NCBI RefSeq assembly: GCF_009497895.1
Contig: NZ_CP033116.1
Location: 1,054,001-1,118,000 of the forward strand
DNA length: 64,000 bases
Source: Halopseudomonas pelagia
GTDB taxonomy: Bacteria; Pseudomonadota; Gammaproteobacteria; Pseudomonadales; Pseudomonadaceae
Direction: 5' to 3'
Numbering within the stretch: position 1 is the first letter of the stretch; every line of letters begins with the position of its first letter. The position numbers and the translations under genes were made by a program. Shown in pieces: positions 22,501 to 28,217 of this stretch. The notes beneath the pieces are model-generated. The model was not told the DNA's origin and ran no database searches. It saw only the letters and a list, made by a program, of their open reading frames with translations.

Positions 22501-24624
22501 GCTGTCACGGGTGCCTCGCTGCTGCTCAATGCCGGCGCAGGTGATCTGGTAGTAGGCGATTTGTCTGCGACCAAGGGTGACCTGAGTTTGCTGGCAGGTG
22601 GTGCGTTGAGCACGTCGGGCGTCGTGGATGCCCAGGGTGAGGTGATCGCCGATGCGCAGAGCATCAGCATGAACAGCGGCTCGTCTTTGCAAGGTCGTGG
22701 CGGTGCCACGCTGATGGCTATCGATGACATTTCGCTGCAAGCGCTGACTTTTGGCGGCGATCTGGACGTCGATTCGACACAGGGTCATATCACCCTTGAT
22801 GGCTCGGTGAATGCCCAGGTTATCGATATGCTGGCCGCTACCGGCCTGGACGCGAACTCAACGGTGACGGGTACCTCGTTGCTGCTGAACGCGGGCGTCG
22901 GTGACCTTACGGCCAGAGATGTTACGAACCTGACGTCCACTAAAGATGGAATAACCCTGAGGGGCAGCTCGATTGCACTGGCCAGCGATTCTCAGCTGAA
23001 CAGCGCAAATGACATCTTGGCGACCAGCAATGCCGGCGATATTGCCCTGGGCAAAGTCGTAGCCGACGGTCGTGTTACGGTAAACAGCGCAGGTGAGCTG
23101 GAACTCAACAACGCGGTGACCAGCACCGATGATATCGATCTTGATGCTTCGGCTGCGGTATCCATTGCAGCAGCGGCGATGATTACGTCCGGTGGAAGAG
23201 TCGATCTGGATGCCGCCAGCCTTGCGATGGGCAGCGGCTCGCTGGTGCAGTCTGACAGCGACACTGATATCCGCACGGCGGGCTCCATGGCGGTGGCTGC
23301 CATCGACAGCCGAGCTGCCCTGACGCTCAGGGCTGGTGACGATGTTCTTCTTGGTCGCGAGATTGTTGCAGCACAACTCATCACGCTCGACGCGACCGAC
23401 AGGGTCACATTGTCCGATCAGGCGAGCATAAACGCCGGCGCATCTGTGGCAATCAACGCGAACACGCTGGAAATGGGGGCCGTCTCGCGTATCGATGCGG
23501 GTGGCCAGATGAGCATCACTACCCAAGGCGATATGCAGTTGGCAGCTTTGCAAACTGCATGGGACGGCACGGATGCTCTTCGGCTGAGCAGCGGAGGCCT
23601 GATTGTTGGACGCCAGGACGCCGCCTTGCACCTGCGTGCTACTGGCGCCAATGCTCAGGGCAGCATCAGCGCCGTGACCGGCATCGGTAACCCGCTGGTG
23701 ATTGATATGCCTTGGCTGTCGGCAGAGACCTTGAATGGCGATATCAATATCGTCGCGGAGCGAGGTCTCTATTCGCCGTTCCTGCGGGCGCGCAACGGTA
23801 ATGTCCAGTTGAAGGTAAGTGGCAACCTGACTTTCGGCGAGCTGATCGGAAACCCCTATTTGTGGATAGATGGCGCTATTGACGGCGATCTGGTCGTCAT
23901 GAAACAAGGCAAGCTGGTATCCAGAAAGGGGTTGAATATCCGTCAGATCGACCTGAACGGTGGAGGGCCTCTGGTACTGGAAGCATCCAGTATTGATGTT
24001 GCCGTGGATAGCCAGGGCGCCGCCAACACCTATATGTCTCTGAGTGGGTTTGAAGGCGTCAGTGCCGACCAGATCAATGTGCAGGTTACCAACACGGGCA
24101 CACTGAATGTCGACGGCTACCGGTCGAACACGGGTTCGCTGGGCGTGGATGGCGATCTGAATCTGGACAAGGCGCTGGTGCTGACTAGCTTGGATATAAC
24201 CACTGGCAGCTTGAGCCTCAACCTCAGCAACTATGATCCGCGGCCACTGAATGTCGACGGGCAACTGATGTCGCCGGGCGCAGCGTTCTGGCTGGACACG
24301 CTGGGCTTTGAGGTGCGAACCAACGCACTTGCTACGCGCTATCGTGATCCGCTGGTGTTGTTTTTCTATCAGCCGGGTCTGCCTCAGGATTTGGAACTGC
24401 TCGCATACCAGCGGTTGAGCGCCGAGTACCACATGCAGACACAGCTTAGTCAGATCCGTCCTTCAGGCGGAGGCTTTAACACGCCTGATTACTTGAAGCG
24501 TATGCACTATCTGAGCCCGGTGAGCTTAGGGCCGGCCACCGTTAACACGGGAGAGCAGGGCGTAAACGAGGACGCTGAGTTACCGCCGGCGGACGAGAAG
24601 TTACTGGAAATCTCTTCCAGATAA
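7576..24624 (+). CDS. Giant LktA-family filamentous adhesin (two-partner secretion, TpsA)
   Basis: A secreted surface protein of about 5,680 aa. The N-terminus has a long signal peptide ending LQALA before ASPHN, then a TPS/FhaB-type domain (about residues 43-230) with the hallmarks NIVVDANTADV, a GGNVVFASSQGFLVGPSGVVNVG stretch split by family residues, and LTVRTPTSGEID. This arrangement matches filamentous adhesins of the Fusobacterium leukotoxin (LktA) family. The classic NPNG motif of TPS domains reads SSQG here. The rest is a long run of glycine/alanine-rich beta-helix repeats, interrupted by a coiled coil (about 3279-3362), a cysteine pair (Cys3964, Cys3971) and a three-copy 120-residue repeat (4756-5115). 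Start: the frame is open from TTG 7501 with further ATGs at 7540 and 7543, but ATG 7576 (MDFPHHPLALAV) gives the best leader; none has a strong ribosome site. The tpsB transporter follows after 41 bases. Confidence 0.92.
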   Translation: MDFPHHPLALAVRRCNPFPRSLAARTAAWGALLSTASLQALAASPHNIVVDANTADVTTVGSLHTIQNANRVGGVPVNVFKHFVVGDLNTVDLIVPDDASKLVNIVKDSKAEIHGVLNSYQNGTLGGNVVFASSQGFLVGPSGVVNVGQLTVRTPTSGEIDELIAGTKTIDDSLAVSSTGLITINGKINARDGIDLQGAGVNVGSGGKLIAGNALKADYVATAAVNTGDYTAPTALVKDGGTIHIVAGGAPGSGEALVAGELLADGGITIEATSIEITSTGMLDARDQVATNSHGNVTLTASNTQKIGFGIALAESSVTLAGKVHADDVTVSAQSTAIASFYENPPVELTVMAAGPFTGAGFYLMAADAEATVNVEGTANVQASGNVKLGSESHALSQASQINTSGGDGSLSAIYNTSDATSTTRIKSGATVQSEGDLTVTAHNEAFIAASALDVIAADANKVVVAIAVGESDVDATAVIESGAVLGASSLVLAAENQNYYSVSASAMGLKDTEYGIAVAVGDFNTNATAEMGASLGSATDKTGDVSITALDRTVHQQVKSGVTVGSNTLFRSVGAKPIAGLAAMQNGVNNLINAKKPEGTEVPKDGDGKISFKGGLAFTMNLSDHEAYALLGNNQAGQAEAPSIHSTGNLLLASAIDLGTDNASIAGGNDNAAHGDDQGAWRTSAEAAVASPSSRTNGSNQTGSSEKSLAVALNFAINSGDAVAEIGNYVEISAANVGVLARQKVPISSSYDKWDSFSDLWSKFNGIGGIQNNILSSFANAGTSADNSATGGALNVVINDLGTKAWIGDNVKITTTGTADWSAGRVVAGNLKAPTLFATTIPFKTIDYSFDFISSVDVQAYNLNESVHLAGNLGTLGLLPNGNGTNEKGKSVGGSISFVQQTATAVAGIGAATLLVDGNVRIQAHTDERHFLITPSSGSGKGLGFNGVMAILNSESLTHASLSNQANVNTTGLDVLADHDFGNWAAAGAFNKSDESAMGLSVAINIAQGDTKAFIGDNSGEQAKVGFKNASQPAPDAPTTPAPDPRGIVANDIRVRARSAGTNGSLAVAGAVVTEPNNKPGIAERFENWWEKLGKKSADSHNDAVSGTGAASIGNATGDGKTDEGNTAAGGDAPVDPNKTGLAAAGSFTVSVNNLDAKALIDDAVISGKGAADVDVTVHALENVISASASGGAALAKLGADSPSNQNTIAGAIAYQISFNDALAHIRNSTISNAGDVKVQALHGGELTSVALALAVTSSDQNTQNSNNGALSISGAQIYDGTSARIDNSSITSNNDGDDSLEVSAYNNADIGVGGGSLYLGGKKGGGLAITFAEINDPSAMLAGVNPDSNNVLSTAHNEDVYSGSAVEAVISGVDGARSTLTNFDSLTVSASAVNRIGIGAAGGGYNGGVENSQGFAGSFAVGSIGADTRALISKTDIKGVQTLHVNASGDDDSELDTLLAGLGSSTLNSDYDFSGADAIDNTEVFTAEDGTGSSYNYSSAGKRIIAVAGVVQAGKSNLGISYAHADVKSDTSARMADVNINQGAASTADVAVNARDNSLLYSVAIGVGVSTGKYSGVGSVAVNRLNNRVVAEIGDWDGADSGSINAETVAVTATNDMDMVNVAGAVAVGTSGSTGKAGGLAVALNLVGTDEHSTKAHIANTALQASGDVLVKATSGASNDHNLLVGNAIAIGATGGSGLAFAGAIGVNNVDQLVEAALKDTGTNRSTDASATLGGTVTVQAYDFTDSVSTAWMGAGSGGGSAGGIAVATNRVDSDVKAAVLGDNVTVGSTTLKVQNLIVDAARDNWLLSISAGVAASPKQSALAGSVSSGIIDGDVSARIAEGARVKAWNNVAVNADALSVNLVGSGALGIGLGNGAGAVAVATALEYGNTSASIDNANVIAEGKGASITIDSGALANYGSLPDLSTSGQTEDESSDTDAKPVDRGALTTGFAALDLTKSTESADGLAVNATSRTKQQAITAGGAGAKSLAISVNAATNSSSNETTAEIRNSTINAGISNQSEADVLVRASAHEAGLAVSAGVAISGGNSGVGGFSTNSQKKAARATVDSSMVSADTVGIDANSSKVAQAVSAGVAAGAGTLGGAASVVITEQMGDTQAWLRGGTLTANSLKVSSDRRQEANVAAGAVGIGGKVGVGFGLAVNLIGGDSQALMGNDLDDPADTRTTRVNVGSLTVDAQRLENVNSHAFGAGISAGFGAAAMIDVSEFTGETRAGIFGKPVGVGYSTTVRGKDGIGDATSVVLNAQEILDARQFALGVGVGASVGIGAVANVVLGRTQVISEVVGSDIKADLLDIDATSQRQTDLTSIAGAAGKFSAAVSIGVALFGQGDTTADDGTNAEDEFDVSRDVANSVLQADTASFNTHLSNDDVAALKTGSGASVERTATPAASTNTDAGKSLKITGESLTAARISGGVTDVDTLNVNSRALLHNSQLLGAAQISAAGIAGVIGITRMYDMSIATVDSNLTADNVVVGATVENVSDEDAAGEAKSVVVGLGGVSVVVNYVDIRAENRVVAGVSSANGSDAGNLIVSAADTTELRLGDVDPGRPDSATDGSLNVNLGSAAIGVSYGYAKKASDVDAWLGETGKLVDGYDNMTVSANSSGMVKSTAFSLAGGIAAGIQGVVTDAHDNSHADATLYGTVGTGSGLLSLSAQVVPELYSSAYGVTVSGGYSMGGSFAYAMTDAEARATVADGVIFTGSGDVLVRSEVGDGSDADYQTAHAAAFAASGGLMLGVAGAEARASNNAQSVARVGNYVTIPNADFKVYARHTGVQIADADGYFVGAFAGGYQVGLAESFSSTRVEFGKDPNATLERTGDLILDANSQNENQAFTTAGGGGFVSGSAAEAVVEAGDHANGNYAAAVLVDDWFSGYRSVPIDAGNVVMRASNAVNFFAGTDSTTVSVVGGSGAVSDVEVDTNAKVVLGKNVSLSALDIDIDALNHARQIQTPWDSSYTTSVYGAGGGGANGTAALSRQNIKHLLAAVEVGENAVLKISDLAWMSQGYRNGITVDAGTEFLVVDKAVIEVGGALQGAGAESDVDVVTRNNVTLSDGVQLRNAWGKIGLGTYSRGSAAAGANVSVWAVAGVAGGIADVHIDVDNTLSLGNNIVIDASDQISLFAGRGSDGLYQNQLVADARSNIYNWTAIPIPAGNKAEGDIVLDNKVVFGDNFAIGSDGHIAIGAIEGALSARGTGVEKNPYLSLFSTENTFGSSNKAVTNVLAFNGNGSVIAGQYAYQTVSINQAGGITRQLYRYGSAEQQADKYSSRAELQVYIAELNAQIAVLEKWENTQTVTEVEGISEDGVTGSESTSTTSIGNNPHAEEINDLQAQVVLLSAIVGDLSPTENFAIQVADIRASAGNVSLTAGTITMAGGVIPTFTAKGNANITIDNLSDLHLMLANLEIANQTGGNVFVTGGANLGSAFIDEQSGSQSGIYVSHAPTGANFKSADVIVNGNLTNLLSSVNISVAEGDLIQQALIQANAVNLNVDNGSLLLNNPNLEQTYGRDPDALINFTEYQGWKPANATDFVQFYLNDKYSTEIIATEVTAFNNWFSGRAIRHTGDQNPYYTAANYGYNQINIYFNWGFSDSEEYNGADAVTFQLNTDDSSRGGEYWKFRPVLDYQSKLSQTATYEEVNTELLKRDPTRTSIVAEKIIINAKRLDINGDIVAGTDNSWSVNVGAGFDAKIQQYVKDAGLAAGDIINLAPGAPMNPQDVNLNYTKDLQIVNPNYQPNRFLPGFDPNQYRVNTYSFDIANTEGTSDIKLKYDVASGTLSVDEVPVSGGGYVAIRAAISSTGADGKIIVKDGLGQIAINNDSNTQLNIGTLSAGEDATGVIRITDLNKSSTVSQWYIHNPGNQISQYQTDAWAVSHLDPNSSVFRGNFGGTGTTASMRYNPQAGQLFYIREGATVGRSYTSPPDGYLSNYPTTVGDWVYKTVWNTEDSYYTSCAANPDACSGGVAAQYLKQTYEHKALTTRGYPHWFLSYTKYYGDGLTNTDPALTMATELEMDTHTYVKADHSILFQFNGVAEGNIDVDSRAPIQLTGNIYNPSGSSSITTDADFTASSASSITSGITHIQANGDIGSAGSSLSITTNELSLQSDNGSLAFNATAMGSALTIDKLSAKYDILGTVDKNIVAKDGNTLISANTIDLTSLSGSIGSLGTLGDPATYNFVNIASTGAVSLRAAKDIVVSQATGDLQVERIEANDNVVLRLGDGSLTNALGQQQKSEQELAYEASVWDSLNLLSGTAGERAVTAYENQFNSKYHTYWMLKQRLTDASDSGFAIDAVYLDAMKIRYGTTDVAQLTAKVKAEYQALDAWFVDQVAAPDRYANVADAVGQEQKGTLVGYDYGALFTSAYDDSFRLEIDAASNWYARMVEGSTWQQSQLDISISAAALSADASGQLTDRESNIVSSNIHLQASSGSVGKNLADVVFSVPRDNTATITNEQKSALLSAGPGDISTVLTDSAVTLTVKQVDPIKVDTSGALNVAARDSIFIESASSLTVGEIASANEDVRLIVDGAIAAQAGVNNVKAHDLYLANTQGDIGSASQAMNVQLSGALRQAGAAGDLYLRHSGGNLLVGSVGAGGMLSLSNDHDILGYDANHFLQGSGIALDADVNDLGSSANWLNLRVSGAGALNVNAANAWLDVRDTTLFTLGDVTVDQRFDLKSVGAVDLAGDLTATSLRLDLGGALSASGAPQVVVSDDLEISASAIQLAAAEISAGSARLEATAGSLSVGELATTNGDLALLAAGALSTSGVVDAQGELIADAQSISMNSGSSLQGRGGATLTAIDDMSLQALAFGGDLDVDSTQGRITLESLVNAQAIDMLAATGLDANSTVTGTSLLLDAGAGALSVVDLSATKGDLRLLAGGALSTSGIVDAQGELIADAQSISMDSGSSLQGRGGASLMAVDDMSLQALTFGGDLDVDSTQGRITLEGLVNAQVIDMLAATGLDANSAVTGASLLLNAGAGDLVVGDLSATKGDLSLLAGGALSTSGVVDAQGEVIADAQSISMNSGSSLQGRGGATLMAIDDISLQALTFGGDLDVDSTQGHITLDGSVNAQVIDMLAATGLDANSTVTGTSLLLNAGVGDLTARDVTNLTSTKDGITLRGSSIALASDSQLNSANDILATSNAGDIALGKVVADGRVTVNSAGELELNNAVTSTDDIDLDASAAVSIAAAAMITSGGRVDLDAASLAMGSGSLVQSDSDTDIRTAGSMAVAAIDSRAALTLRAGDDVLLGREIVAAQLITLDATDRVTLSDQASINAGASVAINANTLEMGAVSRIDAGGQMSITTQGDMQLAALQTAWDGTDALRLSSGGLIVGRQDAALHLRATGANAQGSISAVTGIGNPLVIDMPWLSAETLNGDINIVAERGLYSPFLRARNGNVQLKVSGNLTFGELIGNPYLWIDGAIDGDLVVMKQGKLVSRKGLNIRQIDLNGGGPLVLEASSIDVAVDSQGAANTYMSLSGFEGVSADQINVQVTNTGTLNVDGYRSNTGSLGVDGDLNLDKALVLTSLDITTGSLSLNLSNYDPRPLNVDGQLMSPGAAFWLDTLGFEVRTNALATRYRDPLVLFFYQPGLPQDLELLAYQRLSAEYHMQTQLSQIRPSGGGFNTPDYLKRMHYLSPVSLGPATVNTGEQGVNEDAELPPADEKLLEISSR
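21841..22920 (+). repeat. Three-copy 360-bp tandem repeat inside the adhesin gene
   Basis: Three consecutive units of exactly 360 bases (21841-22200, 22201-22560, 22561-22920), each encoding 120 residues. Shared landmarks are GGALSTSG or AGALSTSG, VVDAQGELIADAQSISM, SGSSLQGRGGA, LDVDSTQG and AATGLDANS, always in the same place. Copies two and three are the most alike; the first diverges most at its beginning. The period is in frame, so copy number could change without breaking the protein. Confidence 0.95.
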
Positions 24625-24665
24625 CCAACCATCACGGATGGTAGTCCGACAATCAGGAATATCGC

Positions 24666-26303
24666 ATGAAATATTGGCTTATCTCGTTACCGGTGGTTTT
24701 GCTCGGCGCGCTTACCTCCAATGCCTACGCCTTGCCGCTTCCGCAGGCGGCGGATCCGGCAGGTCGTGAAAGGGATCTGCTGCGCCGCGAACAGACTCTG
24801 CAGGAACGCCGGCAGTTGCAGCAGCGCGAAGAGCAGTCGGTTGCCCCAGCTGAGGTAGTGGGAGATCCTGCCGAGGGTCCGTCCTTCGTGCTAAACAGCG
24901 TGCGTTTTACCCAGTCAGAGCTGTTCACTCCGGAAGAGTTGCGAGCGATCGTGTTGCCCTATCTAGGTAAGGAAACACGCTTGTCGGACCTGAATCGCAT
25001 GGTCGCAGAGATCAATCAAGCCTATAAGGGCAAAGATATCTATACCGCGACCGCCTTGCTACCCAAGCAAGACGTTACCGGTGGAGTGGTGATCATTCGC
25101 CTGGTCGAAGGCAAGCTGGGTGAGATGCTGGTTGAAGGCAACAGCTATGTCCCTGACCCCTACGTGCGCGGCTGGTTGACGTTTCCTGAGAACCAAACAC
25201 TGGTTGATATAAATGCGCTGGAAAGCGACATTCTTGAGTTCAACCGTGTCAATGATGCTCGTCTGCAGGCCGAGTTACGCGCAGGCAAAGATTTCGGTCT
25301 AACGGATATTGTCGTGGTGGTCGATGAGCCGTTGCAGAACAATGTGCAGCTTTTTCTGGATAACTACGGGTACGCAAGCTCCGGTGAAAATGAGGTCGGC
25401 GCCATCTATCGCAGGCAGGGTGTATTTACCGGCAATGACCGTGGATTGCTGTATGCACTGGCGTCAGACGGTAACCAGGCGTTCACTGCCATTTACAGTG
25501 CGCCGGTCAAGACAAGCCGCTGGCGGCTTGGCGGAAGCCTGGCGATCAACCAATCCGAAGTCACAGAGGGTGATTTCAAGGATTTGTCGGTAGAGGGGGA
25601 TTCAACCAGTATTACCCTGGATGCGTCCTGGCTGGCTATATCTACCCCCCGTTTTTGGGTCAATGCGCTGGGCTCGGCGATGCACTCCAACTCGGCCACC
25701 TCCGTGCTCGGGGAGGATATCAGTGACTACAAGATCAACAAGCTCAACACCGGGGCGCAGCTGACCTGGCTGGGCTCGGGCTGGCAACTGTCAGCCCGGC
25801 AACTGGTAGGTTGGGTGAGTACACAAAACCAGTCTGCCAATAGCGGTGATCAAAGCTTTGCCCTGTTGACCGGAGATATGAGCGGCTATTACCGGCCTGG
25901 ACAGTCCAATTGGTACGGATTGATGCAAATGGATTATCAATACACCAATGAGGAGGCACTTCCCGGCGCTGTGTCTTATTCCATCGGCGGGCCTACTTCG
26001 ATCAGGGGCTATGCGCCAGGTCTTATAAGCGGTGACTATGGTATTCAGAGCAGCCTCGAATCCCACTACAGTGGCCTTCGCGCGCTGGGTGGAGACCTTG
26101 ATCCCTTTGCGTTTTACGATGTTGGTACCGTGTATTCCAAAAATCCCACACAGACACCTCAAGCTGCGGGCGTAGGTCTGGGCTGGACCGGTGTGAAGGG
26201 ATTCGCGGTCAATATGACCTATGCTAATGCTTTGGCCACTATTCTACCGGACCAGGATGACTGGGTTTTCTACGCTCGTCTTAGTTGGGAGTGGGGGCGC
26301 TAA
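24666..26303 (+). CDS. ShlB/FhaC/HecB family outer-membrane transporter (TpsB)
   Basis: A 545-aa Omp85-superfamily protein that should export the adhesin encoded just upstream. It has a 22-residue signal peptide ending NAYA, a charged coiled segment rich in Glu, Arg and Gln (about 31-57), two POTRA domains (about 73-149 and 150-225; FVLNSVRFT and GKLGEMLVEGNSYV) and a 16-strand barrel in the second half. The conserved barrel motif appears as SIGGPTSIRGY near residue 440, and the last strand ends WEWGR with no C-terminal Phe. The ribosome site AGGAAT precedes the ATG. The 41-base gap from the adhesin holds a small CCATC/GATGG hairpin without a T-run, so both genes are probably on one transcript. 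Confidence 0.94.
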   Translation: MKYWLISLPVVLLGALTSNAYALPLPQAADPAGRERDLLRREQTLQERRQLQQREEQSVAPAEVVGDPAEGPSFVLNSVRFTQSELFTPEELRAIVLPYLGKETRLSDLNRMVAEINQAYKGKDIYTATALLPKQDVTGGVVIIRLVEGKLGEMLVEGNSYVPDPYVRGWLTFPENQTLVDINALESDILEFNRVNDARLQAELRAGKDFGLTDIVVVVDEPLQNNVQLFLDNYGYASSGENEVGAIYRRQGVFTGNDRGLLYALASDGNQAFTAIYSAPVKTSRWRLGGSLAINQSEVTEGDFKDLSVEGDSTSITLDASWLAISTPRFWVNALGSAMHSNSATSVLGEDISDYKINKLNTGAQLTWLGSGWQLSARQLVGWVSTQNQSANSGDQSFALLTGDMSGYYRPGQSNWYGLMQMDYQYTNEEALPGAVSYSIGGPTSIRGYAPGLISGDYGIQSSLESHYSGLRALGGDLDPFAFYDVGTVYSKNPTQTPQAAGVGLGWTGVKGFAVNMTYANALATILPDQDDWVFYARLSWEWGR

Positions 26304-26406
26304 CCTGTTGTTTACTTGCTTTCTGCCAACTGGGCAGGCAAGGACAGGATGCATGCTTTCTCCGCCTGCGCCCAGGATCGTAGTTTGACGTTGAATGCTA
26401 GCGCTG

Positions 26407-26448
26407 AACCGCCCCCAAACTGACGGGGCGGTTACCGCAAGGAGCGGT
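26407..26448. terminator. Double hairpin between tpsB and ychF
   Basis: A 9-bp stem AACCGCCCC/GGGGCGGTT (26407-26415, 26425-26433) is followed directly by ACCGC/GCGGT (26434-26438, 26444-26448) and CTTT. It lies between two converging genes. The second hairpin with its short T-stretch can end the rightward tpsB transcript, and the first is strong in either direction. Confidence 0.6.
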
Positions 26449-26456
26449 CTTTAATA

Positions 26457-27557
26457 TCAGACGTTGAAGCGGAAGTGCATCACGTCGCCGTCCTTTACGA
26501 TGTACTCTTTGCCTTCCAGGCGCCACTTGCCTGCTTCCTTGGCACCGGCTTCACCGTTGTACTTGATGAAGTCGTCATAGGCGATAACTTCAGCGCGGAT
26601 AAAACCCTTTTCGAAGTCGGTGTGGATCGCGGCTGCTGATTGGGGGGCGGTAGCGCCAACCTTGACCGTCCAGGCGCGCACTTCCTTTACCCCGGCGGTA
26701 AAGTAGGTCTGCAGATCGAGCAACTGATAGCCTGCGCGGATCACGCGGTTCAGGCCGGGCTCTTCCAGGCCCAGGGATTCAAGGAACATGTCCTTTTCCT
26801 CGCCGTCGTCCAGCTCGGCAATTTCCGCTTCAATCTTGTTGCATACCGGCACCACAATCGCGCCCTCTTCGGCAGCAATGGCGTTGACCACATCCAGGTG
26901 CGGATTATTCTCGAAACCATCTTCCGCGACGTTGGCGATGTACATCACCGGTTTGCTGGTCAGCAGGTGGAAACTCTTGATCAACTGCTTGTCTTCCGCG
27001 CCCAGATCCTTGATCAGCGAGCGAGCAGGTTTGCCTTCGCTGAAGTGCGGAATGAGTTTTTCCAGCAGGGCTTTTTGCGCTACGGCTTCCTTGTCGCCAC
27101 CCTTGGCATTGCGACCAACCTTGTAGAGCTGCTTCTCGCAGCTGTCCAAGTCGGCGAAGATCAGTTCCAGATCAATGATCTCGATATCGCGCTTGGGGTC
27201 CACGCTGTTGGAAACGTGAATCACATTGTCGTCTTCGAAGCAGCGCACCACATGGGCGATGGCATCGGTTTCACGAATATTGGCCAGAAACTTGTTGCCC
27301 AGACCCTCGCCCTTGGAGGCGCCCGCCACCAGGCCGGCGATGTCAACGAACTCCATGGTAGTCGGCAGCACTTTCTGTGGCTTGACGATGGCCGCCAGCG
27401 CGTCCAGGCGCGGGTCGGGCATGGGTACTATGCCGCTGTTTGGCTCAATGGTGCAGAAAGGGAAGTTTTCTGCAGCAATGCCGGATTTGGTCAACGCATT
27501 GAACAGGGTGGATTTGCCAACATTAGGCAGACCGACGATACCGCAATTGAATCCCAT
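26457..27557 (-). CDS. ychF: Redox-regulated ATPase YchF (Obg-family)
   Basis: A 366-aa member of the Obg-related P-loop family that binds ribosomes and prefers ATP to GTP. The G1 motif GLPNVGKS is at residues 8-15, followed by the switch region [11 protein letters not shown] and the G3 motif DIAGLV. The C-terminal TGS-like domain ends HFRFNV. The frame extends 30 codons upstream, but ATG 27557 gives [12 protein letters not shown], the family start. The gene lies 37 bases after pth. A decayed copy of its 3' end stands 20 kb away at the other edge of the adhesin module. Confidence 0.96.
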   Translation of the reverse strand: MGFNCGIVGLPNVGKSTLFNALTKSGIAAENFPFCTIEPNSGIVPMPDPRLDALAAIVKPQKVLPTTMEFVDIAGLVAGASKGEGLGNKFLANIRETDAIAHVVRCFEDDNVIHVSNSVDPKRDIEIIDLELIFADLDSCEKQLYKVGRNAKGGDKEAVAQKALLEKLIPHFSEGKPARSLIKDLGAEDKQLIKSFHLLTSKPVMYIANVAEDGFENNPHLDVVNAIAAEEGAIVVPVCNKIEAEIAELDDGEEKDMFLESLGLEEPGLNRVIRAGYQLLDLQTYFTAGVKEVRAWTVKVGATAPQSAAAIHTDFEKGFIRAEVIAYDDFIKYNGEAGAKEAGKWRLEGKEYIVKDGDVMHFRFNV

Positions 27558-27594
27558 ACTGGTGTCCTCTGCCGCACGGCGGCGAATAATGTAA

Positions 27595-28182
27595 TCAGGC
27601 TTTGAAACTGTGCAGACGCTGCATGACCTTGGTCCAGTCGCCATCAATCATGCCTGGAAGTTCGCGGATGGCTTCATCAACGCAGGCTTCCAGGGCTTCC
27701 TGTTCGGCTTTGGGCGCGCGGCCCAGTACAAAGCCGGTCACCTGCGAGCTTTGGCCGGGATGACCGATGCCGAGTCGCAAGCGATAAAAGGTATTCTGAT
27801 TGCCCATGCGGGCAAGGATGTCTTTCAGACCGTTGTGCCCACCGGTACCGCCGCCTTGTTTGCACTTGACCACACCGGGTGGCAGGTCCAGTTCATCATG
27901 GGCAACCAGTATCTCTTCGGGGGCAATACGGTAGAACCCAGCCAGGGCGGCAACAGCCTGACCGCTGCGGTTCATGAAGGTGGTGGGAATGAGCAGGCGT
28001 ACATCCTGGCCTTGCAGGCTCAGGCGACCAGTCAGCCCGTAGAACTTGCTTTCCATACGCAGGGCGACGTCATGCTTGTCTGCCAGGCGCTCAATAAAAA
28101 GGGCGCCAGCGTTGTGACGGGTCAGTTCATATTCAGGTCCAGGATTTCCCAGACCGACGATCAACTTGATTCCCTGTGTCAC
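27595..28182 (-). CDS. pth: Peptidyl-tRNA hydrolase
   Basis: A 195-aa enzyme that frees tRNA from prematurely released peptidyl-tRNA. The signature [17 protein letters not shown] holds the catalytic His23, and the motifs TFMNRSG and [10 protein letters not shown] carry the conserved Asn and Asp. The segment [12 protein letters not shown] is the substrate clamp. Length and position (between rplY and ychF) are as in other pseudomonads. It follows rplY by 35 bases and is probably on the same transcript. Confidence 0.96.
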   Translation of the reverse strand: MTQGIKLIVGLGNPGPEYELTRHNAGALFIERLADKHDVALRMESKFYGLTGRLSLQGQDVRLLIPTTFMNRSGQAVAALAGFYRIAPEEILVAHDELDLPPGVVKCKQGGGTGGHNGLKDILARMGNQNTFYRLRLGIGHPGQSSQVTGFVLGRAPKAEQEALEACVDEAIRELPGMIDGDWTKVMQRLHSFKA

Positions 28183-28217
28183 AACGAGGCGCCCCTCTTG
28201 GGTTTCAGCCGGATGAA

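Noticed and set aside
21841..22920. 360-bp repeats considered as a CRISPR or other non-coding array
   Set aside because: The units are contiguous, in frame, without spacers and lie within one coding sequence.
22858..24432. Antisense frame of 524 codons inside the adhesin gene
   Set aside because: The adhesin reads through on the other strand with clear family features. The antisense protein is rich in Gln, Arg and His as expected for the shadow of a Gly/Ala/Asp-rich gene and has no ribosome site.
6352..26507. The two ychF 3' ends taken as exact attL and attR of a site-specific island
   Set aside because: The copies differ at four of 51 positions and the left copy is decayed further upstream. 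No integrase or excisionase gene is present, so only an insertion-related duplication is claimed.
26640..27605. 321-codon plus-strand frame opposite ychF
   Set aside because: YchF is unmistakable on the minus strand; this frame is its complement without start signals.
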